NCBI GenBank assembly: GCA_950295325.1
Contig: OX485804.1
Location: 35,960,001 to 36,024,000, forward strand
DNA: 64,000 nucleotides
Source: Polytrichum commune
Taxonomy: Eukaryota; Streptophyta; Polytrichopsida; Polytrichales; Polytrichaceae
Reading direction: 5' to 3'
The position numbers and the translations under genes are program-made. Positions 22,566-33,781 of the stretch are shown one piece after another. Below the pieces are notes generated by a model. That model searched no databases and was not told the origin of the DNA. It saw only the letters and a program-made list of their open reading frames with translations. Positions within the stretch are counted from its first letter, which is position 1; every line of letters starts with the position of its first letter.

Positions 22566-22655
22566 CCTGCAGGCCCTGTATGTGGCATTACATGCTCTGG
22601 TTTAATTGCAGGCACAAAAGAGAGCAGTCTGTGAAGGCTGAGTGTGAATGTAGGT
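22280..22655. repeat. Tandem repeat in the Harbinger spacer
   Basis: Two full units of about 128 bp plus a shorter third. Each unit is a poly-T run, then CTGCAGGCCCTGTATGTGG, a pyrimidine tract, TTGATTGCAGGCACAAAAGAG and GTCTGTAAG. A run of more than 20 T lies near 22538-22565. The motif GCAGGCAGTCTGTG recurs at 22250, 22700 and, beyond the transposase, near 24795. Confidence 0.8.
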
Positions 22656-23026
22656 TTTGGGTTTAGGGGTTTAGGGGGTTATTTAGTTCTCGGTTATCTG
22701 CAGGCAGTCTGTGAGGGCTGAGTGTGAATGTAGGTTTTTTTGTAATTTTTTGTTCTACAGACAGTCTGTGTGGTCTACAGTCAACGAGTTTGGTTGATGG
22801 AATGCAGCATTGCTGCCGACTGTGATTTGCAGGGCAGGCTGAGTCCGAGCATTGGCATGTTTGTGTGTGTGGATGATTCTGTTCTGCATGCATTCTGTGT
22901 GGATGTTTCAATTATGGACAATTTGTGGTCGAATGTGGCATTACGCCCGTGCTTGAATGTGTATGAGCTTGAGTGTGTCTAAGCCTTGAATGTGCCTAAG
23001 CCCTGTTTTGTTGTTTTTGATTGCAG

Positions 23027-23272
23027 GCACAACATGCGAATGAAGAGCATGATCCTTGTAATCGGCGATTCCGAGAAGATGGCGGGATTGCACCCGGTAG
23101 ATATGTAGATAGCCATGGTGATAGTGGTCAGTGGGATGACATTGAGCATGTTGGACCGGGGATGCCCACCACATGGGATGTCATGGTAGATCATGACAAT
23201 TCACAAAACATGTGCGCCGAGGATGACATTGGACTTGGTTTAGCATTGACTGGACATAGTTTTTTCCAATAA
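23027..23272 (+). CDS. Possible last exon of Harbinger ORF1
   Basis: Open for 81 codons after a good acceptor (TTTTTGATTGCAG). It encodes an acidic, Asp/Gly/His-rich peptide (RRFREDGGIAPGRY, then GQWDDIEHVG) and ends in HSFFQ. A phase-0 donor at 22020 (GAG then GTGGAT) would join it to the ORF1 coiled coil, replacing the terminal 25 codons. It has no known domain. It could instead be a chance ORF in the spacer. Confidence 0.35.
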   Translation, partial: AQHANEEHDPCNRRFREDGGIAPGRYVDSHGDSGQWDDIEHVGPGMPTTWDVMVDHDNSQNMCAEDDIGLGLALTGHSFFQ

Positions 23273-23395
23273 ATGTGATATTAGTCACACATTTGTATAT
23301 TATTTAAAAATTTCAGCATACATTCTTTCTCCGAAACTCACATGTATTGCAATTGATATGGCCAAACTTATGGATACTAGTCACCCCTTTATATA

Positions 23396-24691
23396 TTAGG
23401 CCAAATTGGTGTCTTTCAACATCCACAAGTGCTCAATTAGATCACCACGGAGACCAAAATGAGTGTCCGCATTGGTAATGTCCACGGTACTTGCCATATA
23501 CTCATAAAAGGACAAACCTCTTTGCATTGGGACATTTCCCTCATGCAACTCACCAATAATATCATCTAGTCCTTCAACACCTTCTTCGTCATCAATTATC
23601 ATATTGTGCAAGATACAACACGTGAACATGATGTTCGATATCACTTCCATGCTCCAATGCCGGCAAGGGTTGCGAATTATCGCAAAACGGGCCTGCAACA
23701 CCCCGAAACATCTCTCAACATCCTTGCGCACGGCCTCTTGTCTTTCCGCAAAATAGCTGCGTTTCTCATCTTGTGGTTGATGGATGCTTTGCACGAAGCA
23801 AGACCACTCGGGATATATACCATCCGTGAGAAGATAATATCGATCATACTGACACCCGTTAACCTCGAATTGCATGTCACGAGCTTCGCTAGTCAACATG
23901 TTGTGGATGAGCGGTGAACGATCCAACACGTTCAAGTCGTTGTTGGAACCGGGTAACCCAAAGAACGCATGCCATATGTGCAAACCACCATCCGCCACGG
24001 CCTCCAATATGATCGACTTCTTCCCATCTTTGTCACCGAAGTCCCCTTGCCAAGCAACCGGGCAATTCTTCCACTCGTAATGCATACAATCAAGTGAGGC
24101 AAACATGCCTGGAAATCCACGATCAGCATTAATTGCCAACTGTTTTTCAAAATCGGCACGAGTAGGTTGTCTCATATGGTATGCCTCAAACTCACACCTA
24201 ATTGCAATGCAAAATCGCTTCATAGATGTCATCGCGGTGGTTTCACTAGTCCTGCAATATTCGTCTGTAGCATCGGCATACAAACCGTAACACAACATCC
24301 TCAAAGCGGAGGTGATCTTCTGATGCGGGGACAACCCCAAAAAACCACATGCATCTTGTTTCTGAACAAAGTAATCGTCTCTAGCACAAACCCTATCCAA
24401 TATGGTCAAAAATAATGACCTCCGCATACGGTATCGACGGCGGAAAAAATTTGGGCCATACGTAGGTTCATCTGCAAAATAATCAGACATCATGCGGGCA
24501 TGCATCTCGTGTCTATGCCTGTCAATGTTGGGCGATTTCCCTGGACGTGATCCATGGACAATGCTCGGCATGTGACCACGTGGTGCACTCAACCCTAATC
24601 CAATAATCCAATTAACATTGAAATCATCTTCCTCATCGTCCTCCAAAATAAGCTCCCGAGTCGCAAGAAGGCGTTCCCGCCATTGATCCAT
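23396..24691 (-). CDS. PIF/Harbinger transposase (DDE superfamily)
   Basis: About 431 residues from Met at 24691 (MDQWRERLL). The frame extends seven codons further upstream to 24712, but an acceptor-like TTTTGTAG just before 24691 suggests the coding exon starts there. The helix-turn-helix-like N-terminal region contains FRRRYRMRRSLFLTILDRV. The catalytic triad is Asp in SLDCMHYEW (208, counting from 24712), Asp in LTDGIYPEW (297) and Glu in KDVERCFGVLQ (333), followed by the conserved RNPCRHWS and CCILHNMI blocks. It catalyses cut-and-paste transposition with 3-bp target duplications. No stop or frameshift interrupts the frame, and the length is normal for the family. It converges on ORF1. 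Confidence 0.95.
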   Translation of the reverse strand: MDQWRERLLATRELILEDDEEDDFNVNWIIGLGLSAPRGHMPSIVHGSRPGKSPNIDRHRHEMHARMMSDYFADEPTYGPNFFRRRYRMRRSLFLTILDRVCARDDYFVQKQDACGFLGLSPHQKITSALRMLCYGLYADATDEYCRTSETTAMTSMKRFCIAIRCEFEAYHMRQPTRADFEKQLAINADRGFPGMFASLDCMHYEWKNCPVAWQGDFGDKDGKKSIILEAVADGGLHIWHAFFGLPGSNNDLNVLDRSPLIHNMLTSEARDMQFEVNGCQYDRYYLLTDGIYPEWSCFVQSIHQPQDEKRSYFAERQEAVRKDVERCFGVLQARFAIIRNPCRHWSMEVISNIMFTCCILHNMIIDDEEGVEGLDDIIGELHEGNVPMQRGLSFYEYMASTVDITNADTHFGLRGDLIEHLWMLKDTNLA

Positions 24692-25455
24692 AAGATTAAC
24701 TACAAAATACACATGTCAAACCGAGGAACTCTATTAACTCAAACAACCCTAAACCTCCTTCAAGAGCAGAAAACAAGCCTCGCAGCTCTGTTTGCAGGCA
24801 GTCTGTGGTGGTCTGTGACAGTCGAAAAATCTATGTTTGCTCGCAGCCTCTGATGTGGCTCGTCCAACCTTTATTTGTTTTATCTGCGGGAGGAGTGACA
24901 GAGCCGCGCCGGGAGGCAGGCAGGCAGGCGGGGGAGTGACGGAGCAGCGCCGGGAGGCAGGCAGGCGGGGGAGTGACGGACCAGCGGCGGGAGGCAACGA
25001 GAGGGAGGGAGCGCCGGGAAGCAGCGCGAGGGCCTCTGGAGAGGTCTGGAGGAAGGGTGGGGGTCGCCATATTTGGCGAGGCCCTAGAGCCTTGTGGAGC
25101 CCTCTACTGGCCCTTTGAAGAGCCGGGTATAGTGAGCATGGGTGCGGATGCTCTGATAAGAATGTATTGACGTTTTCATGGATCAAATGCATGTCCCAAG
25201 GCTCATTTTTTCACCTGTCACAGAAGAATAAACCCAAAAAAGAGACTCTTTTATTACTATAGGTTGGAACCCCAATTGTTTTTTTTTTGAGAGAGAGGGA
25301 TATATATATACATACCAAAGAGAACTCTAATAGCCCCCTTCAATATACTCAATTCTTACACGTGGTTCCTCAATTTTTTAAATCACCCACATGAAAGTTT
25401 TTTATAGGACAATTTTCCTTTAGAAAATGTATAGGGAGAACCACACGACAATAGA

Positions 25456-25923
25456 GTTATCCGTAAAGTGAGCTGAAGAGAGGGTTTTGGGCCTGGATTT
25501 GAGAAAATTGTGTGACAGGCCCTAAAAGTGGAGCAGGTGTCTGTAGCTATAAAAAAACACAGGCACAAATCTTTTGAGGGACCGGAAATGATGAAAAAAA
25601 AAATTTGCTCCTGTGTTGCGAGCGCGCCCCGGGAATTTAGCGTCGTTTTGTCAGAGGGCCCTCTCCTGTTTCGCCAACAAAGAAGATCCATTGACAAGGC
25701 GGGGCAAAGTCCGCGGGGACAACCCCAAATTTGTCGCAACCTAAATCCGGAGAAACTAAAGGACTGCAGACCAACTCCAAAAACAAGCAGACCAGCTCTG
25801 ACCCTAAACCCTGGCCTTGTGTATTATGCCCCGGAATTCAAGAGCCTTACTTTGCGTTTCCATGGGTTTGTGTGAATAGTGCACTCAAAATCTGTCAAAA
25901 CACCAGCTCACTTTACGGATAAC
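25456..25923. mobile_element. Small inverted-repeat element with perfect 20-bp TIRs
   Basis: GTTATCCGTAAAGTGAGCTG at 25456-25475 is repeated exactly in inverted orientation at 25904-25923. The interior is 428 bp, GC-richer than its flanks, with no real gene. No clear target duplication was found, so the superfamily is unknown. Confidence 0.65.
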
Positions 25924-27396
25924 GCTAATGTGGGCCTTATATTTCTTTAATTTGTTAAGATATTTGTGGTAGCCAATGTTTGTAAAGGGGTTGGTGTACT
26001 TATTGTGGTTGGTTTTCTGCAAAACCAAAGTTCAAGAAAGTTAGGATTCAATTTTGCACCCATTATGGCGAACCTAAGTTCATAATATGGATAAGGGAAG
26101 CTAACATTAGCAATGAGTGGTGAGCATTGACACATGAGCAATGAGCAGTAATATGTGAACAATGAGGTCAAAATATAATAAATACATATGTAATTAGGAG
26201 TCAAACTCTAAATATGGCATTACATTAAATTCAATTGCTCAATCGTAAATTGCTAACATTTTGAATAAACAAGAATGAAGAGGAGGACCTATTATCTTGT
26301 ATCATTGAGAAAAGTTTGAGTCCATTGTTGATTTTTATTGTAATAATCCAAACCAAAAAAATAAAGTGCAGTAATGTATGCAACCATGGATTTCATTTGC
26401 ACCCCCATCCACCCTTCCAAAATTCCTCATTCAGACTAGAGTGTCTTTTAAGAGCATTAAAACTCAAGAACGAAGGTGATGTGACATGGGCCGGAGCAAG
26501 GGGTGGTTTGAATTTGTTTAGTTTTCTTTAGAACAAAATTGGGGGGGGGGGGGTTTGGTATGAGCATGGGAATTCACTTGGCATAAATTAGCAAACAATG
26601 CGAAGCTCTAACTATACAGTTTTTGTGATTTAAAATTCATATGCACAGGTGCTACGGGTTGGTAAGGAATTGAACCTAGCAATGCCTTCACTGCTTGAAG
26701 GCCAAGGGTCCCCCAATTCTTCATAGAACAATTGGATTTGGTCATGGAAAGGTTGCATAATTCAAAAAGTTTAAGGTTTAGGGTACTTCCTCAAGTGAAT
26801 CATCAGATGCCCCAGACAAATAGCGCTCTGGATGCTTCTGGTTGAAATCCAGTAACTCACAAGAAGAATCGGCTACATTTCCAGGACATTTTCTGGTCCA
26901 TCGGCTAATTGCCGGAGGATTGAAATTACAGTCGGATTGCCATCCGATGGTTGGAAATTTGGACCGGCCATGAGGGGAAATCCATCGGTTGATAATGAAC
27001 TAGCCGTCGGTTTTCCCCGAACATAGGCCACGACCATGGTTGGAATCATTTGTTGTTGTTGTGGTTGTTGTTGTTGTAGTAGTATTTTGTCTAATGAAAA
27101 AAATATCACCAAAGTATAGAATCGACAAGTGACCACACGAGAACTGTACATGTGGTTGGTTTTTGGCAATGAATCGGGAGTATATTGACCGGTAGTTATA
27201 GATATAACCAGTTGAGTTTGAGGTATAACCGGTTGAAGTTCAAGACTTTAGGAAAATTACCCATCGGTTTAGAGGAACCTATGGATTATACCCCATGTTT
27301 ACAAAGAACAACCGAAAGATTACTGTATGTAATTTGTTTGACTTGGAAACACCATGGTTTTGACCGATTACGCCCAAAAATCTTCTCGGACACTGA
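25924..27396. other. Gene-free spacer
   Basis: AT-rich. It contains a poly-G run (about 26539-26551), a GTT microsatellite (27049-27079) and, at about 27186-27315, a minus-oriented copy of a repeat marked by TAACCGGTT that recurs at 33.64-33.77 kb and more weakly at 40.2-40.3 kb. No gene is supported. Confidence 0.4.
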
Positions 27397-28425
27397 GGGC
27401 CACTTCACACACGAGCAATGACGATGAAATTGTGAGAGCCCAAAAGAAAGTGTCCAAAGGCCGTCCCAACACACCTCCAAAATCACATGGTGTGGTCACG
27501 GACCCTCAAGTGTAGTGTGAAGCCATATGTGACCGGGATGTCAACCTAATGCTATTTCAATGAATTTCTATTCATGCGGATCCTCGTGCATTATAGAATA
27601 AAATAAACCAACGGTTGTGAGCGTTCGGAGTGCCATGGTCTCCCGGTTTTGTGTTAGACCTACCTCCAAGAGGTGGTTTTTGATGATAGTCCAAGTGACC
27701 ATGAAACGTGATCCATTCGATGCCATGTAGGAATCCATGTAGACTTTTCTATCCATCTTGCATTCACATACTCCGTTGGTCCCTCAAGCATAGTGTGAAG
27801 TGAACTTGGACCGGCTCTGCCTTTTCCACCAATGAGAGTGCTTGAAGTGTAATGGTCACGGGCTCTCAGGGCCGCTTTACACCTAGAGGCCGGGCCAATT
27901 TCCCTTGAGGCCGATTGCACAAAATTTTAGCCTTTTTTGGGTTGGAGGCCGGCCTCTACTACACATTATAATAAGATTATACCGGGGGCCAATTTTCCCA
28001 TATGTAAAGGCCCTCGGGCCAAGAAGCCAAGCTGATTCAAAAAAATTAGCCTAATCCAACGGATGTAGCATAATCTAAGATAGAGCCTTTAGATTCCACA
28101 TAATCCAATGGATCTAGTTCACTTTAAAAAATTATACTTTATTTAAGAAGATTTTTTTAGTGGAATATGACATTGGCCTCTAGGCCAAGAATTGGCCTTC
28201 CATTTTGGGTGCACCCAATTCAACGAGCTCGGGCCGTGTCATAACATACATTCTTTAATTTAAAAAATCATACCACCAAATCGGCCCGGCCTCTAGATGT
28301 AAAGGGGTTGGGGCCGATTTGAGCCTTTTGACCAATCACAAATGAGGATTTCAAGCCTCTTACACAACGAATTGGCCCGGCCTCTAAGTGTAAAGCGGCC
28401 CTCAGTTTCGTGTGTGAAGTGGCCC
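27397..28425. mobile_element. Outer Harbinger-like MITE (hosts a nested one)
   Basis: Terminal inverted repeats GGGCCACTTCACACACGA at both ends, flanked by the 3-bp duplication TGA (27394-27396 and 28426-28428). The second MITE (27869-28401) lies near its right end, so the original element was about 0.5 kb. It is non-coding. Confidence 0.75.
27869..28401. mobile_element. Inner Harbinger-like MITE, nested
   Basis: Inverted termini begin GGGCCGCTTTACAC, then one mismatch, then TAGAGGCCGGGCCAATT. The 3-bp duplication is TCA (27866-27868 and 28402-28404). The interior repeats the GGCCTCTA/GGCCGG motif. The termini share GGGCCRCTTYACAC with the outer element, so the two are probably related subfamilies. 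Confidence 0.8.
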
Positions 28426-28969
28426 TGATATTTGGACTCCGACAAGTCCACGATGCTCATGTTGGAAGTACATGTTTATGGGTCCTTGTTACGTGGCCGC
28501 TTTTCTTAACTTACCCCAAAAAGTCGATTCGCAACTTTTGTGCTCGAGACAACCTTAAAATATGGTTAATTATCATTAAAGTCGGATCTTGATCATTTGA
28601 TGCAAAAAGTATTCATGGGACTTGTGTCAAGAGTTGGGCCTAGCTTTTTTGCTCGGCCCAACTCTCAAGACAAGTCTCATGTCTCACTTCCAAAAAGTGG
28701 TGGTGTGTTGGGCATCCATGTCATACTTGGGACTTAGGACTTGAGACCCCGTGTGAAGTGGTAAGTCCCAACTTCCATACTCTCACGCTTAGATTGCATG
28801 GATTGACTTTGAGTGACTTGGGACCCTGTGTGAAACGGCCCTTGCTATTCTTCCAAGATTCCAAAGTAGGTAACTAAGTGTCTCAACATGAATGCTAATT
28901 GTATTGTTCTAAGGACTAGTAATGCATCTCATTAATTGAAGGAGACAAAATGTCAGCGATCGACTGAGA

Positions 28970-29390
28970 AAGAAAGAGAATCTTCATTGAAGAATGTCTT
29001 GATCTTTAGTATGGCATGTACACTCTACTTCAATTTTGGAACTTGAAGTGATAATCTTTGCGATTCGAAATTGGTACATGCATGAGACAATACCAATTTG
29101 TGATATGATCTAATGCTCGACATTGTCTATGGAGTTGGAACTTGGAAGTGCCCACTATAAGGCCACATTATTATAAGTTGGCTCAATGATATGAAACTCT
29201 CCTTTAAACCTCAAGGCCCCCTATTGTACATCTACCTTTAATTCAAAACTCTTAATAATATTTTAAATGTACACACTAGAGAAAAACAATACCTCTGCTT
29301 TATGTATACTATGTATGCAAATGTCTCAAATAATACCGCTTCTTACATTCACATTAGTTCGTACATAGTATGAAGAGTCCACCCCCCGGG
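28970..29390. mobile_element. MULE-like MITE, copy B (worn)
   Basis: The right half matches copies C and F (GAGAAAAACAATACCTCT, then GAAGAGTCCACCCCCCGGG). The left end near 28975 is recognisable only as ATCTTCATTGAAGAA. No target duplication was found. Confidence 0.45.
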
Positions 29391-32027
29391 ATTATTGCTT
29401 CATGAAACCATGGAATACTCTTTCATCCATTGGATGCAACCCATACAAATTGGTTCCTACCATGAATGTCCTTGTATCCAATGCAATAACATTAAGAATA
29501 GAACCTCAACGCATGGATGGAGCTTAAACCAATGTCATGTCACCCCCTTAGCCTCAACTGTCTTAGCAAAGATTAAATTGTGTGCACATTAGTCAATGTA
29601 CTCAAAGGAATGTTGGTAGGAGCCATATCATGAGTAGTAGGATGAGCAAGTGCAACAATATGAGGACCATGCATATAATGAGCAAATGGAGGATGTGTGC
29701 GTTACACATGAAACACATGAAACCACATCACTTGCAATCATAGAATCCAAACATGAATAAAGAATAGAGAGAGAGAGGCTAATTGCCAACATCCCTCCTT
29801 AAAATGCTCATAGTTAGATTATTCCTACATTTAAGGAGGGGGACATTTTATTTGTAGGCAAAATACCCCCCCTCCCCCCTTTCCAATTAAAATCCCCTAA
29901 TCGCATGTGTAGGGGTACTAACTTCAAAGCTAGGTGACCTCCTCAAGCCAAGTATAATATGTGAGTTGCCCATTCAAGTAGAAATTTGGGATCTATAACA
30001 CCCTTAAACCTTAAAGAGCAAGAAGGACTTTTCTACTTGATAGCCACTTATTTGTGGTATCAAATGACAAACCTAGCAATGCCACATGGTGTCCCCAAAT
30101 TTTTAACCAATTTTTTGGGAGTTGGGGAAGGTGATGGCCCGAAACGGTTGAGGGCTTACTCAATAAGAATGGGAACATGTGGGGGCTAGGCCTTCAGGGG
30201 TTAACAAACTTTACTTTCATATTCAAAGTTGAACCCAAACGGGACCCATGCTTGAAGATTGGTTTTTTAAACTAAGATGGGTATTTTGTTGAGTGGAGAC
30301 CAGTGAGAGTTGGCGGGGAAGCAAGCCCACATTAGCACCACTTCATTTTTCAACACCTTCTACATGGACCCTAGTGTAAACTCCTCGGGTCCAAAATTTT
30401 GCTCGTGACCAAGAGGGTCTCTCGAATTTAGGTTTCTTTGTACTGGACCCCTTAGTGTTAACATGTTACAATTATAGAAGAGTATCTCCACTAGTCCGGT
30501 TACCGAACTTCCTCCCTTCAAGTCCCGGTGATTCCAAGGCTCGCATTGCACCACATGTGGAAATTTCCTCATAATGGAGACATTCATTTGGTTGTGCCAC
30601 ATGCAATTTCTTTTGATCATATTTCGACGAAACTTTTCTCACCTTTTCACTACCTTGGCCAACCACTTCCAAATAAGATAATATCAAACGATTTGTACTG
30701 AATGAAAAAGCAAAATGAATCTTGGACTCCTATACTGACATCAATGTGAGCCCGTTGGCCCTACCCTGGTCAAAAATCCCCTTTGGTGACATCTACCACC
30801 CACCTCAACCCCACGATATTTCATTATAACCGGACCCGTGCACATAATGAAGAGTCCTTAAAGCGGAAGTAGCTTCCTTGGTGGCATAAGCCAACACTGC
30901 AAGCTGTAATTGGAAACTTCACCTTCTTCACTTCTGAGATACTCATGTCCCCGCACTTAGTGTTCATATACCCACGATTCCATTGTAACTAATTCATTGT
31001 AAATTTCAATAAAATAGAATAAAATAGAATAACATATAGACATCTGGTTGGTTTTTTTTCCCTTTTCCGAAATCACAGTCAGAAAACTCTGGTTGGGGGC
31101 TGAATATGTAGAGCAGACAGACCCATTTCTGACACCCTCGATCTTATACATGGAGTGCCCTAAAGCTGTGAACTTCCACACATGTGGAGTAGAGGCACCC
31201 ACACCTAATCACTTGAGAGATTTTGCGTTGAGTCTAGAGAAGTATGAGGAGGTGCAAAGTTCTCTCATGTAGGAAGATAGAAATGAGGAGGACTATAAAT
31301 TTTTTGGGTAATTTTATTCCTTAAATTGAAAGTACTGTGGATTTTTGAAGTTAGAAGTTGGCCCAAACATGTTACCACTGTCTAGAGTCTACCATAACCA
31401 CTCATTCCTCCTCGCTTTAGCACTCAATACCAGGACATGTGTCATGACACTATTGGTTCCAGCCTGTTCGAAATTGAGTCCCATCATGATTGGAATTATG
31501 GTACTGATAGTCCTAGTTTTTTACCATCCTTTCAACCACTTTTTCCCTCGAAACTTACTCTCGTACTTCCCTTTCACTCCAAGATTTCTTCTTCTTTAAA
31601 CCCAAAACGTAAGCAAGTTAGGACCACTAATTTGTTAATGCCAAGAAGAGGCTCCTGACCCTATTAGTAGCATGCCCTGCCTCGTCTCAGTCATCTCTTT
31701 TTCACTCGCTCTTCCCCTCCGAGCACCAGAAGGTCTTTTCATGTAGTAGAAAATAGGCCTTGAGCTCAGAGATCATGTAAAGTCTTTTAGAGAATAAAGT
31801 AGTGACTTGCTTGCAAAGGGGCTGTGTGAAGTTGAAGCTCGTGAGTCTCGACGTTCTGTACAGGGAGCTTTTCCATTTCTTTTAGGTCCTATATGTGAGC
31901 GTGATTAGTTCATGAGATGGAACTGAGCCCCAACTGATTGTCACTTCACTTCTTCCAATGAATAAAGAGCTACCTTTGTTTGTAATATAGTGGTGGTCAC
32001 ACAGTTCAATCAAGTTCTGTCATGTAG

Positions 32028-32118
32028 TCGGTGCGGTGTAGCCAATGCGGCGCGGTGTAGACAATGCGGTGCGGTGCGGTGTAGCCAATGCGGTGTGGCC
32101 GGCGCAGTGCGGTGCGGC
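32028..32118. repeat. GCGGTGCGGTG minisatellite
   Basis: Short tandem array of GCGGTG and GTAGCCAATGCGGTG units, GC-rich within AT-rich surroundings. Confidence 0.7.
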
Positions 32119-32377
32119 TCCACGTTCCAACCTGAATAGATTATCTCGATTTATGAGATTATGCGATTTTTCTTTATAAAAATTCTACATGTTTCAGTAC
32201 CCCATAGATTGTTGATGGGGTCTTGATCGGGAATAAGCACCTCTACTATAGCCGTCATTTTCTAATGTGATGGAATAAGTCATGAAGAATCACACATGTA
32301 GCCGTCTCATTCAAAGTGAGAAACAAGTAAAGTAAAAAGGGCACGGATTTGGGATCCTTGACAAGGATACTAACCAC

Positions 32378-32785
32378 CAGAGCCCAACATTGGGCGCCCA
32401 TGCCCATGCCCATGGGTTTTGGGTGGGCATGGGTGCAATATTATTGTTCATGGGCGGGCATGGGTGGGCATCGCTGAGCTATTATTGTTCATGGGTGGGC
32501 ATGGGTGGGCATGGCTGCGATATTATTGTTCATGGGTGGGCATGGGTGGGCATGGGTGGGGCACAATTACACAATTACACAATTACACAATACACATTAC
32601 ATAATTTTTGAATACATGGGCGCAATTTGAATAGCATGGGTGGGCACATGTCATGCTATCTGTGGGCATGGGTGGGCATGGGTGCGCACATGTCATGCTA
32701 TGGGTGGGCATGGGTGGGCATAGGTCGCTGCTGATGGGCATGGTCTGGGTATGGGTGCAATTAGAAAGGAAAATGTTGGGCTCTG
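32378..32785. mobile_element. hAT-type MITE built of CATGGGTGGG repeats
   Basis: 14-bp terminal inverted repeats CAGAGCCCAACATT, with a perfect 8-bp target duplication CTAACCAC (32370-32377 and 32786-32793), the hallmark of the hAT superfamily. The body is mostly tandem CATGGGTGGG units, plus a larger unit of about 55 bp carrying ATATTATTGTTCATGGG. ORFs in it simply translate the repeat. Confidence 0.85.
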
Positions 32786-33233
32786 CTAACCACACTCAAG
32801 TTTTCGTCTCCTAATAACTGGAACTAAGTTGACTTATGCTATGAACATGGGTTGGGAGAGAATCTTGCCTTTGTAAAAACTTGGAAAGAAATTGTGATTC
32901 TTTTGTTAAACGTTGACAGGTTGTGACACCAATTTCTAGACCAGTGAAAAATAACTCCAATATCACACATGTACTACACTTATGCAAAATTGCTTAAGTT
33001 ATCTTGAATGGGTCTGTCTACAGGCACTATAAGAGCAGAGAGATGTAATTTGTACTACATAGAACGAGCTTTTTCCATTGATGGTTATGAAGTCAATGCA
33101 AAAGATCTCAAAATTGCATTGAGTGGACATAGGCACACCTTCAGGGGATATTATACCAAGTAGTAAGCGCGTATATTTTAGGATGTTATCATATTCCATA
33201 ACAAATATTCAACCCTTAGGGCCAGTGTATGGG

Positions 33234-33578
33234 CCCTGGGCTAAATCACATTTGTGTTCAGTTGGGCCCCGCCCCTCCCACACCTCCTTCACTGCCCGGT
33301 CTTCCTGCGTGGGAACTCTTCCTCGTTGGGAGCCAATGTGATAATACCCGGTCAAAATTATAAATATTCAAGTTGACATCACTTTCATTAACACCAAGTT
33401 AATTGATGGAGGTCCTTCACATGCCAAAGGAGCTTAATGGCTTAAGTGACCCGGATATTGTCACGTTGATTCCCAACGGGGAAGAGTTCCCACGCAGGTG
33501 CGGGCAAGAAGACTGGGCAGTGAAGGAGGCGTGGGAGGGGTGGGGCTTAGCTGAACACAAATGTGATTTAGCCCAGGG
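33234..33578. repeat. Long foldback (inverted repeat)
   Basis: The left arm 33234-33355 and right arm 33445-33578 are imperfect reverse complements (CCCTGGGCTAAATCACATTT, then CCTCCTTCACTGCCC and GCGTGGGAACTCTTCC). The loop is about 90 bp. Transcription would give a hairpin with a stem of more than 100 bp. It could be a foldback MITE or a small-RNA precursor. No coding function is supported. Confidence 0.75.
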
Positions 33579-33781
33579 CAGTGTACAGGGAGATTTTTGG
33601 GTATAATTGGTTGATACCTAGTCAAATAAGTTACATGTTGACATCTTTCGGTTTTTCTTTGTTGGAATGGGGTATACTCTATAAATTCCTCTAAAATGAT
33701 TAGTAATTTTTCTAAAGTCTTGAACTTTAACCGGTTATTTCTCTTACTCAACCGGTTCATTTGTAACTTCAAGAAATTCCT

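Larger units (their letters stand above)
20348..25153. mobile_element. Complete PIF/Harbinger DNA transposon
   Basis: Terminal inverted repeats of 32 bp differ at one base: they begin GAGCATCCGCACCCATGCTC and then read G/A followed by CTATACCCGGC (20348-20379 and 25122-25153). The 3-bp target duplication is TGA (20345-20347 and 25154-25156). The element carries the two standard Harbinger genes in convergent orientation: a Myb-like ORF1 on plus and a DDE transposase on minus. Subterminal regions are CpG-rich. The transposase frame is open, but ORF1 has a single in-frame stop, so this copy may depend on ORF1 supplied from elsewhere. The near-identical TIRs suggest recent activity. Confidence 0.95.
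28429..32369. other. Gene-free spacer with degraded repeats
   Basis: A worn copy of the MULE-like family lies at about 28970-29390 (right end at 29381-29390, CACCCCCCGGG nearby). A segment at 28880-28960 (CTCATTAATTGAAGGAGACA) recurs at 34778-34855. A GCGGTGCGGTG minisatellite lies at about 32028-32118. No ORF resembles a known protein. Confidence 0.4.

Noticed and set aside
24831-25170. Several GC-rich ORFs near the right Harbinger end
   Set aside because: They lie in the subterminal CpG-rich region of the transposon on both strands and have no domain.
32390-32611. ORFs with HAHAHGFWVGMGA-like repeats
   Set aside because: They are translations of the CATGGGTGGG minisatellite inside a hAT MITE.
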